DNA from: Pseudoxanthomonas wuyuanensis
GTDB lineage: Bacteria > Pseudomonadota > Gammaproteobacteria > Xanthomonadales > Xanthomonadaceae
DNA length: 53,660 bases
Reading direction: 5' to 3'
Assembly (NCBI RefSeq): GCF_900215535.1
Contig: NZ_OCND01000014.1
Coordinates: 1 to 53,660 of the forward strand
The notes under the pieces were generated by a model. That model was not told the DNA's origin. It worked only from the letters and a program-made list of their open reading frames with translations, and searched no databases. The translations under genes were made by a program, and so were the position numbers. Positions within the stretch are counted from its first letter, which is position 1. Every line of letters begins with the position of its first letter. This document shows, piece after piece, positions 26,175 to 35,510 of this stretch.

Positions 26175-28576
26175 GCGGTGGCCGGACGCAGGGTAAGGGA
26201 GTGCACGGCTTCGCCGGGCAGGAATGGCGTCGGCCGGCCCTGCACCCAGTCGTCATGGCCGGCGCCCCAGAACGGCGACAGCGGGTGGCCGCTCTGGCCG
26301 CCGGGCATATGGGCGATGCCGTCGGCTTCATGCCCCGGCGCCACCACCATCCGTTGCGAGGCGCCGAACTTCGGTCCCTGCACGCGCGGCATGTTGTTGT
26401 CGCCGGGCAGCGGATCCGGCGGCATGCACAGCCAGCGCTTGCCGAGCAGCGGAACCGCGCCGGCCAGCGGATGGCAGATGGCCGCGGTGTTGCGTTCGCC
26501 CCAGCTGCGCTCGCCAAGCTCAGGCCCCTGTTCGGACAGCTCCGCCTCCAGTTTTTGCGCGGCCTCGACCAGCAACGCCTCCCAGCTCTCGTACTGCGGC
26601 GAAAGCAGATGCGCGGGACGTTCGCTGACCAATGGCCACAGCACGCCTTCGAACTGCGGCAGCTTGGGCTCGATGAAATCCTCGCCCAGCGCGGCCCTGG
26701 CCGGGGCGATCAGGCCGGCATAGGCCGCGTCCAGCACATGGCCGCGAAAGCCGCGCGCCAACCGGTAGCTGGCCGATGCGGTGACGGCGCGGCCTTCCCA
26801 TGTCCGGCTGGCCGCCTCGATGCGCTGCAAGGCCGGATCCTGGCTGTTTTCCACCACCTGCCGCAGCAGCCGGTACCAACGCTCGAGGAACAGCGCGCGG
26901 TCGTCCAGTTGCACCGCCAGCAGGTCGGTTTCGCTGAAACGCTCACGAGCGAACAGGCCATCGCGGATCTGCTGCGCGCGTGCGCCCAGGTCGTAACCGC
27001 CATCGCCGACCCGGGCCAGCACGGCATCGTCCACGACACGGCTGTTGGCCGTCCAGACACGGCCATCGGCGGGATCGATCACAGCCGGAGCATGGTCGAA
27101 GCTGGCATTCCAGTGATCGCACGGATCGTGGCGTTGATCGGTCGGCGGGCTTGGCGGCGGCAGCCCGGCGCTGGCGGCAGCGACCGGAGCATTGGCGATT
27201 TCTTCGGGACGACAGCCATTGCTGCGTCCCGGACGCCCGCCGATCAGGCGCCAGGCGATCCGCCCCTGACTGTCGCCGATGACCAGGTTCTGCGCCGGCA
27301 TGCCGATGCGGTCGGCGACCGACAGGGCTTCATCCAGGCTGCCGGCGCTGGCCAGCCCGGAAAACGCCAGCCCGATTGCGCCCGGCAGGTGCGCGGTCCA
27401 GCGCAGCGCCAGCGCGCTGCCGTCTTCGTTCTGCTGCAGGATCGGTCCCCAGGCGGATTCCTGCACGGTGATCCGCTCGGGCGCGGCACCGGCAACCTGG
27501 ATGGTTTCCGGATGCTCGGCATGGCCATCGCCGGCATCGGGTCCGATGGCCGGCAGATAGGCGAAATCGGCCGTGTCGATGTAGCTGTTGGTGAATCCCC
27601 AGGCCACATGGCCGTTGCTGCCGACAATCACCGCCGGCAGCCCGGGCAGGGTGAAGCCGGAAACATCGACCCGGCCGCCGGGGGCGGCGGCATCCGGATA
27701 GCGCAGGCGGGCACGGAACCAGACATTCGGCGCGCGCAGGCCCAGATGCATGTCGTCGGCAACGATGGCGCGGCCATCGGCGGTCAGCGCACCGGCAACG
27801 GCGAAATTGTTGCTGCCGGGGACATCGGCCTCCTGCAGCCCCGAAGCCGCCGCAACGCTGGCGAGCTTGCGCAGATCCAGCTCATCGGCGGTAGGCAGCG
27901 CCGCATCGCCGCGCGCCGGGCCCGACAACGGCGCATCCCAGGCGCTGCCATCGTGGGCCAGCAGCCGGTACAGCGCGGGCGGCACCGCCTGGCGGATTTT
28001 CCACAAAGCCAGTTCGCGGCTGTTCCTGGCATCCTGCAGGTCGAAATACATCGCATAACCGGCCAGTGCCGAGTCCGCCGGTTCCCAGCGGCGCGGCGAT
28101 TGCCGCAGCAGAAGATAGGGCCAGGGACGCACCTTCAGGTCCGCCAATCCGGCGTTGGCGCCGTCGGTATAGGCCTGCAGGATTGCCTGCTGTCCGTTGG
28201 CGAACGCATCCAGGTCCGCCATCACCCGCGCGCGCATCCGGTGCATGCGATGCTGCCTGTCGATATCGACGGCGACAGGCCCGAACAGCTCGGCCAGCTC
28301 GCCAGCGGCCGTGCGCCGCATCAGGTCCATCTCGAAATAGCGCTCCTGTGCGTGCACGTAGCCCAGCGCGCGCATCGCATCGGCCTGGCTGGCCGCATCG
28401 ATGGTGACCACGCCCAGCGCATCGCGCTGGATGGTCGCCGGCGCCGCCAGTCCGGCCAGCGCCGCCTCGCCTTCAAGCTCCGGCAGGCTGCCGCGCAGCA
28501 ACCAGATAGCCGCCAGCAGCGCAATTGCGGACAGCGCCAGTACCATCAGTCCGGCGCGTTTGAGCCATTTCAGCAT
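26162..28576 (-). CDS. Penicillin-acylase family Ntn-hydrolase (peptidase S45)
   Basis: 804 aa with an N-terminal membrane anchor (LMVLALSAIALLAAIWLL). S45 hydrolases self-cleave to free an N-terminal Ser; here G254-S255-N256-N257 (DVPGSNNFAVAG) is that site, giving an alpha chain of about 254 residues and a beta chain of 550. Other landmarks are GYVHAQERYFEMDLMRR in the alpha chain and GLPAVIVGSNGHVAWGFTNS in the beta chain. The substrate could be a beta-lactam, acyl-homoserine lactone or other amide and cannot be told from sequence. The start at 28576 was chosen for the membrane helix. Confidence 0.9.
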   Translation of the reverse strand: MLKWLKRAGLMVLALSAIALLAAIWLLRGSLPELEGEAALAGLAAPATIQRDALGVVTIDAASQADAMRALGYVHAQERYFEMDLMRRTAAGELAELFGPVAVDIDRQHRMHRMRARVMADLDAFANGQQAILQAYTDGANAGLADLKVRPWPYLLLRQSPRRWEPADSALAGYAMYFDLQDARNSRELALWKIRQAVPPALYRLLAHDGSAWDAPLSGPARGDAALPTADELDLRKLASVAAASGLQEADVPGSNNFAVAGALTADGRAIVADDMHLGLRAPNVWFRARLRYPDAAAPGGRVDVSGFTLPGLPAVIVGSNGHVAWGFTNSYIDTADFAYLPAIGPDAGDGHAEHPETIQVAGAAPERITVQESAWGPILQQNEDGSALALRWTAHLPGAIGLAFSGLASAGSLDEALSVADRIGMPAQNLVIGDSQGRIAWRLIGGRPGRSNGCRPEEIANAPVAAASAGLPPPSPPTDQRHDPCDHWNASFDHAPAVIDPADGRVWTANSRVVDDAVLARVGDGGYDLGARAQQIRDGLFARERFSETDLLAVQLDDRALFLERWYRLLRQVVENSQDPALQRIEAASRTWEGRAVTASASYRLARGFRGHVLDAAYAGLIAPARAALGEDFIEPKLPQFEGVLWPLVSERPAHLLSPQYESWEALLVEAAQKLEAELSEQGPELGERSWGERNTAAICHPLAGAVPLLGKRWLCMPPDPLPGDNNMPRVQGPKFGASQRMVVAPGHEADGIAHMPGGQSGHPLSPFWGAGHDDWVQGRPTPFLPGEAVHSLTLRPATAQPR

Positions 28577-28601
28577 GTTGCATTCCCCTGCGTTGGGTCG
28601 T

Positions 28602-28653
28602 TGGAGCGTGGTATGCGCGTTGAGACTTGCCTCAAGGCGCATAACGCGCTCCA
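28602..28653. repeat. Imperfect palindrome related to the element at 32750
   Basis: Two 23-bp arms (28602-28624 and 28631-28653) differ at four positions around a six-base loop. One arm read in reverse begins TGGAGCGCGTTATGCGCC, resembling the terminal sequence TTAGAGCGAGTTATGGCC of the 119-bp element at 32750-32868. It lies in the divergent acylase/bfr gap, 26 bp upstream of the acylase start. Confidence 0.6.
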
Positions 28654-28806
28654 GGAGCGCCGGATTATTCCATGAAGACCTGACGGTTCCGTTGCGCGTG
28701 GAGCCGGCGCCGGACGCCGCCTCCGGACGCAACTGAAACTGATTCCGATTAGAACATCCTGCGAGTGGTTCAGGCACCATGGCGCCTTTCCCAAGGAGTG
28801 CCACGG

Positions 28807-29289
28807 GTGAAAGGCCATCCCGAAGTCGTCGATTACCTCAAGCAGCTGCTGCGCGGCGAACTGGCCGCGCGCGATCAGTACTTCATCCATTCCCGGCGCT
28901 ACGAGGATCTTGGGTTGCACGCGCTGTACGAGCGCATCGACCACGAGATGCAGGAGGAGACCGAACATGCCGATGCGCTGCTGCGCCGCATCCTGTTCCT
29001 GGAAGGCGAGCCGGACATGAGCCCGACGCCATTCACCGCCGGCCTGACCGTGGCCGAGATGCTGCAGCGGGATCTGCACGTCGAGTATGAAGTCCGAGCC
29101 AACCTGGCCAAGGGCATCGGCCTGTGCGAACGCCACGGCGATTTCGTCAGCCGCGACATCCTGCTGGCCCAGCTCAAGGACACCGAAGAAGATCATGCGC
29201 ACTGGCTGGAACAGCAACTGGGATTGATCCAGCGCATCGGCATGGAGAACTACCAGGCTTCCAAGATCGGCGGAAAGCTGGCGGATTGA
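28807..29289 (+). CDS. bfr: Bacterioferritin, heme-less FtnA type
   Basis: 160-aa four-helix iron-storage protein with a GTG start behind AAGGAG. Ferroxidase ligands are present: E18 ([10 protein letters not shown]), E51, H54, E127 and H130 (EEDHAHWLE). The bacterioferritin heme ligand Met52 is replaced by Thr ([13 protein letters not shown]). This matches the Pseudomonas FtnA subgroup, which does not bind heme, so it may form homopolymers without heme or mix with a heme-binding Bfr encoded elsewhere. I saw no clear Fur box upstream. Confidence 0.92.
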   Translation: MKGHPEVVDYLKQLLRGELAARDQYFIHSRRYEDLGLHALYERIDHEMQEETEHADALLRRILFLEGEPDMSPTPFTAGLTVAEMLQRDLHVEYEVRANLAKGIGLCERHGDFVSRDILLAQLKDTEEDHAHWLEQQLGLIQRIGMENYQASKIGGKLAD

Positions 29290-29302
29290 TGGATTGCTTC
29301 CG

Positions 29303-29372
29303 GTAGTGCCGAGCTTGCTCGGCTGCCGTTGGGCGTCGGACGCAGGTTCAGCCGGGCAAGCTCCGGCTCTAC
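29303..29372. repeat. GTAG-type REP pair (REPIN)
   Basis: Head GTAGTGCCGAGCTTGCTCGG (from 29303) and, inverted, GTAGAGCCGGAGCTTGCCCG (from 29372) flank a spacer of about 22 bp. The GTAG head followed by a short palindrome matches the SMAG class of Stenotrophomonas REPs. It fills the gap between the convergent bfr and tpm genes. Confidence 0.85.
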
Positions 29373-29381
29373 AACACGGCG

Positions 29382-30044
29382 TCAGCTTTGGCGGCGTTGT
29401 AACCGGTACACCGTGGTGGACAAGGCGGTCACGCCTTCGGCGACGAACGAGGGTTCATTGGCAAGGATGTCCCGGCGCTCCAGCCGTTCCACTTCCCAGT
29501 GTTCGTCGTACAGGCCGTGCACTTCGGTTTCGTCGACCGAAAACGGCGGGCCGCTTTTCTCCGCCTGCGGATATTCCAGCGTGATCAGCAGGCCGCGACA
29601 ACCTGCCGGCAGCCGTGCGTACAACTGTTCGGCATAACGTTGGCGCAGCGGCGGCGGCAGCGCGATCAGCGCAGCGCGGTCGTAGACCGCCGCGCAATCG
29701 ACAAGCGCGGCTTCGTCGAGCGCGAACGCGTCGCCGCAGATCAGCTCGATGGCACCGGCACGGTGGTGTATGCCATAGGGCGAGCGATGGATTTCCGGCT
29801 GCAGGCGGTTCTCGGCGAAGAACTGTTCAACCGCCAGCGGCGACAGCTCCACCCCGAGCACGCGGTAGCCTTGTGCGGCCAACCACAGCATATCCAGCGA
29901 CTTGCCGGCCAGCGGCACGAAGACCTGGCTGCCGGGCGGCGGCGCCAGCGCCGGCCAGTATTGGGTCAATAGCGGCATGACCTCATCGCGGTGGAAGCCG
30001 ATGCGGCCCTCATGCCAGCGCTGTTGCCAGAAGTCAGGTTCCAC
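29382..30044 (-). CDS. tpm: Thiopurine/selenium S-methyltransferase
   Basis: SAM-dependent methyltransferase of the TPMT family, 220 aa; bacterial members methylate thiopurines and selenium or tellurium oxyanions. The N-terminal signature PDFWQQRWHEGRIGFHR is followed by the SAM motif VFVPLAGKSLDMLWLA and by CAAVYDRAALIALPPPLR. A GTG at 30044 fits the family length; the frame is open further upstream but would run into parC. The Shine-Dalgarno is weak. Confidence 0.9.
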   Translation of the reverse strand: MEPDFWQQRWHEGRIGFHRDEVMPLLTQYWPALAPPPGSQVFVPLAGKSLDMLWLAAQGYRVLGVELSPLAVEQFFAENRLQPEIHRSPYGIHHRAGAIELICGDAFALDEAALVDCAAVYDRAALIALPPPLRQRYAEQLYARLPAGCRGLLITLEYPQAEKSGPPFSVDETEVHGLYDEHWEVERLERRDILANEPSFVAEGVTALSTTVYRLQRRQS

Positions 30045-30106
30045 GCGCCACCATGGCGTTTGCCTGTGAGGTCGACGGACGCGCCGCAGCGCGTCCAGTT
30101 GGCGAA

Positions 30107-32350
30107 CTATTGGACATCCAACCCATCCACCTTCTGCCACCCCCTCGGCAACAATCCCCCCCGACTCGCCCTGGCCCCCACGTAAGCATCCAGATCCTTG
30201 AACGACAGGCTCATCGTGCGCTGCCCGCTCTTCACCAGCAGCGTGCCGCCCGGCGCCACCGCGGCCGTGGCGACCACGCGCTCGGTGCCCAGCTTGGCTT
30301 TCGGGATTTCGATGATCTTGTTGCCTTTGCCCTTGTCCAGTTCCGGCAGTTCGCTGACCGGGAAGGCCAGCAGATGGCCGGCGCTGGTCACCGCGACGAT
30401 GCGGTCGGCTTCGGGATTGCCGACCGCCGCCGGCTGCAGCACCTTGGCGCCCGCGGTCAGGTTCAGCATCGTCTTGCCGGCTTTCTGGCGGCTGGTCAGG
30501 TTTTCGAAGCGGGTGACAAAACCGTAGCCGTGCGAAGACGCCAGCACGAAGCGCGCATCGTTGTCGCCGCTGGCCAGCGCCTGGAACGAGGCGCCGGAAG
30601 CGGGCGAGAAACGTCCGGTCAGCGGCTCGCCGTTGCCGCGCGCCGAAGGCAGCGTATGCACCGCGGTGGAATAGCTGCGCCCCTCCGAATCCAGGAATGC
30701 CACCTGCTGGGTGCTGCGGCTGCGCACCGCGGCCAGCAGGCCGTCGCCGTCGCGATAGGACAGCGTGGCGGCGTCCACGTCGTGGCCCTTGGCCGCGCGG
30801 ATCCAGCCCTTCTCCGAAAGCACCACCGTCATCGGTTCGCTGGCGACCAGTTCGGTTTCGGCCAGCGCCTGGGCGGCGCCGCGCTGCACCAGCGGCGACA
30901 TGCGTGCATCGCCGAACTTCTTGGCGTCGGCCATCAGTTCGTCCTTGATCAGCTTCTTCAGCTTGGCCTTCGAATCCAGGGTGGCCATCAGCTTCTCGCG
31001 CTCGGCGGCCAGCTCGTCCTGCTCGCCGCGGATTTTCATTTCTTCCAGCCGCGCCAGCTGCTTCAGGCGGGTGTCGAGAATGTAGTCGGCCTGTTCCTCG
31101 CTGAGCTTGAAGCGGGCAATCAGCGCCGGCTTGGGCTCGTCCTCGCTGCGGATGATGCGGATCACTTCATCCAGGTTGAGGAATGCCACCAGCAGGCCTT
31201 CCAACAGATGCAGGCGCCGCTCGACCTTGTCCAGCCGGTGCTTGAGGCGGCGGGTCACCGTATCGGAGCGGAACACCAGCCATTCGCTCAGCAGCGCCTT
31301 CAGGTTCTTGACCTGCGGCTTTCCGTCCAGACCGATGATGTTCAGGTTGACCCGGTAGCTTCGTTCCAGGTCGGTGGTGGCGAACAGGTGCCCCATCAGC
31401 TGATCGGTGTCGACCCGGTTGGAGCGCGGGATCAGCACCACCCGCACCGGGTACTGGTGGTCGGATTCGTCGCGGATGTCTTCCAGCCACGGCAGTTTCT
31501 TGGCCCGCATCTGCGCGGCGATCTGTTCGATCACCTTGGACGGCGAAACCTGGAACGGCAGGGCGTTGATGACGATGTTGCCGTTTTCCTTGAAATAGGT
31601 GGCGCGGGCGCGGACGCTGCCGTTGCCGGTTTCGTACATCGTGCGCAGGTCGGCGGCCGGGGTGATGATCTCGGCGGCGGTAGGATAGTCGGGACCGCGC
31701 ACATGCTCGCAAAGCTCGGCGACGCTGACGTCCGGATCGTCAAGCACGCGGATGCAGGCGCTGACGATCTCGTTGAGGTTGTGCGGCGGCACGTCGGTGG
31801 CCATGCCGACCGCAATCCCGGTGGTGCCGTTGAGCAGCAGGTGCGGCAGCCGCGCCGGCAGCCAGGTGGGTTCTTCCAGCGTGCCGTCGAAGTTGGGCGT
31901 CCAGTCCGCGGTGCCCTGGCCCAGCTCGCCCAGCAGCACCTCGGCGATCGGGGTCAGCTTGGATTCGGTATAGCGCATGGCCGCGAACGACTTGGGATCG
32001 TCCGGCGAGCCGAAGTTGCCCTGGCCCTCGATCAGCGGATAGCGGTAGGAGAACGGCTGCGCCATCAGCACCAGCGCTTCATAGCAGGCCGAATCGCCAT
32101 GCGGGTGGAACTTGCCGATCACATCGCCGACGGTGCGTGCGGATTTCTTCGGCTTGGCGCTGGCGTTGAGCCCCAGTTCGCTCATCGAATAGACGATGCG
32201 GCGCTGCACCGGCTTGAGCCCGTCGCCGATGAACGGCAGCGCGCGGTCCAGCACCACGTACATCGAATAGTCCAGGTACGCGCGTTCGGCGTACTCGCGC
32301 AGCGGAATCTGTTCGAAGCCGTGGAAGGTGGAGCGGATGGTTTCGGTCAT
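30107..32350 (-). CDS. parC: DNA topoisomerase IV subunit A
   Basis: Cleavage-rejoining subunit of the decatenating type II topoisomerase; 747 aa from ATG 32350 ([20 protein letters not shown]). The catalytic tyrosine is Y127 ([10 protein letters not shown]). The quinolone-determining region [12 protein letters not shown] keeps Ser87 and Glu91 (Ser80 and Glu84 of E. coli), i.e. the sensitive type. The C-terminal part carries the blade-like repeats of ParC. Its partner parE is not in this window. Confidence 0.97.
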   Translation of the reverse strand: MTETIRSTFHGFEQIPLREYAERAYLDYSMYVVLDRALPFIGDGLKPVQRRIVYSMSELGLNASAKPKKSARTVGDVIGKFHPHGDSACYEALVLMAQPFSYRYPLIEGQGNFGSPDDPKSFAAMRYTESKLTPIAEVLLGELGQGTADWTPNFDGTLEEPTWLPARLPHLLLNGTTGIAVGMATDVPPHNLNEIVSACIRVLDDPDVSVAELCEHVRGPDYPTAAEIITPAADLRTMYETGNGSVRARATYFKENGNIVINALPFQVSPSKVIEQIAAQMRAKKLPWLEDIRDESDHQYPVRVVLIPRSNRVDTDQLMGHLFATTDLERSYRVNLNIIGLDGKPQVKNLKALLSEWLVFRSDTVTRRLKHRLDKVERRLHLLEGLLVAFLNLDEVIRIIRSEDEPKPALIARFKLSEEQADYILDTRLKQLARLEEMKIRGEQDELAAEREKLMATLDSKAKLKKLIKDELMADAKKFGDARMSPLVQRGAAQALAETELVASEPMTVVLSEKGWIRAAKGHDVDAATLSYRDGDGLLAAVRSRSTQQVAFLDSEGRSYSTAVHTLPSARGNGEPLTGRFSPASGASFQALASGDNDARFVLASSHGYGFVTRFENLTSRQKAGKTMLNLTAGAKVLQPAAVGNPEADRIVAVTSAGHLLAFPVSELPELDKGKGNKIIEIPKAKLGTERVVATAAVAPGGTLLVKSGQRTMSLSFKDLDAYVGARASRGGLLPRGWQKVDGLDVQ

Positions 32351-32514
32351 TGCGGATAATCGTTCGATGGCGCAGAAGGGAATTCTAACCGGCGGCGGGC
32401 GCTGCCGACGGTTCGTCGCCGGCAGGCCAATCCGGCATTGGCGCCGGCGCGGAAAGCGGCGGCGCATACGCCTTTCCACGCCGCCGCCGCGGGAGGGAAT
32501 TTATCGGCAGGCCG

Positions 32515-32548
32515 GAAAAGCAAAACCCCCGCTTGCGCGAGGGTCTTG
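32515..32548 (-). terminator. Terminator of tRNA-Leu
   Basis: On the minus strand, stem ACCCTCGC/GCGGGGGT (one mismatch, loop GCAA) is followed by TTTTGCTTTT, about 50 bp after the tRNA. Confidence 0.75.
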
Positions 32549-32599
32549 TTTGCGAATCCGCGCTACCGGCCGGATTCGTGCAGATGGAATCTGCGTATG

Positions 32600-32686
32600 T
32601 GGTGCCCAGAAGAGGACTCGAACCTCCACGAAGTTGCCCCCGCTAGCACCTGAAGCTAGTGCGTCTACCAATTCCGCCACCTGGGC
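32600..32686 (-). tRNA. leuT: tRNA-Leu (anticodon CAG)
   Basis: 87 nt with encoded CCA. Acceptor stem GCCCAGG with TCTGGGC, then ACCA. The anticodon stem CTAGC/GCTAG encloses TT-CAG-GT. The long variable arm typical of Leu is present (CGGGGGCAACTTCG region), as is the T-loop GGTTCGAGTCC. It reads CUG, the dominant Leu codon here. The gene-symbol suffix is nominal. Confidence 0.96.
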
Positions 32687-32699
32687 AGGTGAGGCGCGC

Positions 32700-32728
32700 A
32701 TTTTGAAAGCTGCGCGAACGATTGTCAA
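32700..32728 (-). promoter_or_regulatory. Promoter of tRNA-Leu
   Basis: Perfect -35 TTGACA (32723-32728), 17-bp spacer, -10 CAAAAT (32700-32705), 14 bp before the mature 5' end. Confidence 0.8.
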
Positions 32729-32749
32729 CGCCTTTGCGCGCGGCATTGT

Positions 32750-32868
32750 TTAGAGCGCGTTTGGTCTTTGGGGTGAGTGCGAAGGCCGCTGTCGCGGCGC
32801 GCGCCGCCGGTCAGGCGGGGTGGCCGGGCCAAGGCGCACAACGCAGCAAAGGCCATAACTCGCTCTAA
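32750..32868. repeat. MITE-like 119-bp element with 12-bp terminal inverted repeats
   Basis: Ends TTAGAGCGCGTT (32750-32761) and AACTCGCTCTAA (32857-32868) are inverted repeats matching 11 of 12. The inside is GC-rich and non-coding (GTGAGTGCGAAGGCCGCTGT near the left end). The right end is 20 bp before the rnr ATG, so it forms part of its upstream region. The palindrome at 28602-28653 has related ends. Confidence 0.6.
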
Positions 32869-32888
32869 CCCGGGTGTACCATGACCGG

Positions 32889-35399
32889 ATGACCAGAAGA
32901 ACGACCAAGGGCACCGGCAAATCCGGTGCAGGCAAGAAGTCCCCGCCGGCTGCCGGCTCCCGCGCCGGCAAGCCCGCAGCGACCGCTAAACCGGCCAAGG
33001 CCGGCAAATCCGCACTGCCTCCGTGGATGCCGGATCTGCCGGCCGGCAAACCGGCGACCAAGCAGGCCAGCAAGCAGGCCGCCAAACAGGTCCGGAGCAA
33101 GCGTCCCGCTGGATCTGCCGGCCCGGCCCGACCAACTCACCCGCGCGGCGGCAGCGGATTCACCGACCCGTACGCCAAGCGCGAAGCGGAACGCTACGCC
33201 GAACCCATCGCCAGCCGCGAATCGATTCTGGCCTTGTTGGAGGCCGCCGAAGGTCCGCAGATTGCCGAAGACATCGCGGCGCAGTTGGGCCTGACCGCCC
33301 CCGACCGTTTTGACGCATTGGGCAAACGGCTGGGCGCTATGGTGCGCGACGGCCAGTTGGTGCAGAACCGCCGCGGCGGCTTTGCGCCGGTGCAGCACAC
33401 CGATCTGATCGCCGGCGTGGTGATCGCCAATCCGGACGGGTTCGGTTTCCTGCGCCCGGATGCCGGCGGCGACGACCTGTTCCTGCCGCCCTACGAAATG
33501 CGCAAGGTCATGCACGGCGACCGCGCGCTGGCCAATGTCACCGGCGTCGACCGCCGCGGCCGTCGCGAAGGCAGCATCGCGCGCGTGCTCGAGCGCGGCC
33601 TCAACCGCCTGATTGGCCGCTTCAGCATGGAGGCCGGCATCGCCTACCTGGTGCCGGACGACAAGCGCGTGCAGCGCAACGTGCAGATTCCGCCGGACGC
33701 CACCGGCGGCGCGCGCGACGGCCAACTGGTGGTCTGCGAACTGACCATGGCGCCGGACACGCGGCGCCCGCCCATCGGCCGCGTCATCGCGGTGCTGGGC
33801 GACAAGCTGACGCCGTCGCTGGTGGTCGAGGCGGCCATCCACGGCCACGACCTGCCGCACGAGTTCCCGCAGGAAGCGCTGGACCAGGCCGCCGCAGTGC
33901 CGCTGGTGGTGGAGGAAAAGATGATCGGGGGCCGGGTCGACCTGCGCGACATGCCGCTGGTGACCATCGATGGCGCCGATGCCAAGGATTTCGACGATGC
34001 GGTGTATTGCGAAAGCAATCGCCAGGGTTTCCGGGTCAAGAACCGCCAGGGCTACCGGCTGGTGGTGGCCATCGCCGACGTTTCCCACTACGTCAAGCCG
34101 GGCACGCCGCTGGACGAGGAAGCGCAGAAGCGCGCGACCTCGGTATATTTCCCCGGCTTCGTCGTGCCGATGCTGCCTGAGACGCTGTCCAACGGCATCT
34201 GTTCGCTGAATCCCAATGTGGATCGCATGTGCTTCGTCTGCGACATGCAGGTCAACAACGAAGGCGAAGTCGTCCAGTCTCGTTTCTACGAAGCGGTGAT
34301 GCGCTCGCACGCGCGGCTGACCTACGAGCAGGTCTGGCAGGCGGTAGGCGAGGACGATGCCGAGGCCAAGGCGGCGGTGGGCAAGCAACTGCCGCAGATC
34401 CAGCGCCTGTACGATCTCTACCAGCTGTTGGCCAAGGCCAGGACCAAGCGCGGTGCGATCGAGTTCGAGACTTCGGAAGTGCGCTTCGTGCTGGACAACC
34501 GCGGCGAAGTCACCCAGGCCGGCATGCTGCCGCGCAACGACGCGCACAAGCTGATCGAGGAATGCATGATTGCGGCCAACGTCGAAGCGGCCAGGTATCT
34601 GCTTGGCGCGCAGATTCCCGCGCCGTACCGCGTGCACGACCGCCCGCCGGAATCCAAGTACGCCGACCTGCTGGAGTTCCTGAAGGAGTTCAAGCTGAGC
34701 ATGCCGGCCTGGGCCAAGGTGCAGCCGCGCGATTTCACCCAGTTGCTGAAGAAGATCCGCGAGCGCCCGGACGTGGCGCTGCTGGAATCGGTGGTGCTGC
34801 GCAGCCAGAGCCTGGCGGTGTACACGCCGGACAACGCCGGCCATTTCGGCCTGGCGCTGGCGGCCTACGCGCATTTCACCTCGCCGATCCGGCGCTACCC
34901 CGACCTGCTGGTGCACCGGGCGATCAAGCATGCGCTGGCCAAAGGCAAGCCGGACAAGTTCCTGTATTCGGCGCGTGAGATGGCGGTGCTGGCGCTGCAA
35001 TGCTCCGAGCGGGCGCGCCGCGCCGACGAGGCCGAACGCGAAGTCGACGAGCGTTACCGTGCCGCGTGGATGGAACAGCACGTCGGCGGCCAGTTCGATG
35101 GCGTCATCAGCGGCGTGACCAGCTTCGGCCTGTTCGTGGAACTGGACCAGTCCAAGGTCAACGGCCTGATCCATGTGACCCAGCTGCCGCACGACTATTA
35201 CCACTTCGATCCGATCCGCAAGACGCTGTCGGGCGAACGCCGCCACCGGGAATTCCGCCTGGGCGACCGGGTCCGCATCATCGTGCTGAAGGCCAGCCTG
35301 GAAGAGCGCAAGATCGATTTCCGCCTGGCCGAGGAAAAGGAAACCCCGGAGCTGCCGCCGCGCGGCGCGCCGGCCAGGCGGCAGAAAAAGAAATACTGA
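32889..35399 (+). CDS. rnr: Ribonuclease R
   Basis: 3'-5' exoribonuclease of the RNB family that degrades structured RNA; 836 aa from ATG 32889. A Lys/Ala/Pro-rich basic N-terminal tail (about residues 1-90) precedes the helix-turn-helix region (ESILALLEAAEGPQIAED), cold-shock domains, the RNB catalytic core with IDGADAKDFDDAVY, FTSPIRRYPDLLVHRAI, and a C-terminal S1 domain (GVISGVTSFGLFVELDQSK). It is followed by rlmB, the classical partner. Confidence 0.97.
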   Translation: MTRRTTKGTGKSGAGKKSPPAAGSRAGKPAATAKPAKAGKSALPPWMPDLPAGKPATKQASKQAAKQVRSKRPAGSAGPARPTHPRGGSGFTDPYAKREAERYAEPIASRESILALLEAAEGPQIAEDIAAQLGLTAPDRFDALGKRLGAMVRDGQLVQNRRGGFAPVQHTDLIAGVVIANPDGFGFLRPDAGGDDLFLPPYEMRKVMHGDRALANVTGVDRRGRREGSIARVLERGLNRLIGRFSMEAGIAYLVPDDKRVQRNVQIPPDATGGARDGQLVVCELTMAPDTRRPPIGRVIAVLGDKLTPSLVVEAAIHGHDLPHEFPQEALDQAAAVPLVVEEKMIGGRVDLRDMPLVTIDGADAKDFDDAVYCESNRQGFRVKNRQGYRLVVAIADVSHYVKPGTPLDEEAQKRATSVYFPGFVVPMLPETLSNGICSLNPNVDRMCFVCDMQVNNEGEVVQSRFYEAVMRSHARLTYEQVWQAVGEDDAEAKAAVGKQLPQIQRLYDLYQLLAKARTKRGAIEFETSEVRFVLDNRGEVTQAGMLPRNDAHKLIEECMIAANVEAARYLLGAQIPAPYRVHDRPPESKYADLLEFLKEFKLSMPAWAKVQPRDFTQLLKKIRERPDVALLESVVLRSQSLAVYTPDNAGHFGLALAAYAHFTSPIRRYPDLLVHRAIKHALAKGKPDKFLYSAREMAVLALQCSERARRADEAEREVDERYRAAWMEQHVGGQFDGVISGVTSFGLFVELDQSKVNGLIHVTQLPHDYYHFDPIRKTLSGERRHREFRLGDRVRIIVLKASLEERKIDFRLAEEKETPELPPRGAPARRQKKKY

Positions 35400-35419
35400 G
35401 AGCAGTCAGCAGTTTGCCT

Positions 35420-35498
35420 GTGGGAGCGACGTGAGTCGCGAACTCGAACAATCTGCGGCCCTGAAAAGCAAGAGCATCGCGACTCACGTCGCTCCTAC
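35420..35498. repeat. REP pair (REPIN) between rnr and rlmB
   Basis: Inverted 22-bp arms matching at 21 positions: GTGGGAGCGACGTGAGTCGC followed by GA (from 35420) and, reversed, GTAGGAGCGACGTGAGTCGC followed by GA (from 35498). This is the abundant xanthomonad REP sequence. It ends 12 bp before the rlmB ATG, which has no evident Shine-Dalgarno. Confidence 0.85.
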
Positions 35499-35510
35499 AC
35501 ATAGCATTCC

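Noticed and set aside
28654..28806. Fur box upstream of bfr
   Set aside because: No segment close to the GATAATGATAATCATTATC consensus could be found.
30107..32350. ParC quinolone-resistance substitution
   Set aside because: Ser87 and Glu91, equivalent to E. coli Ser80 and Glu84, are both the sensitive residues.
23764..32359. Very long open frames antisense to asnB, the acylase gene and parC (500 to over 1000 codons)
   Set aside because: They are antisense to strongly recognisable genes, are rich in Arg, Gln, His, Ala and Gly, and show no family motifs. Such frames are expected opposite high-GC genes.
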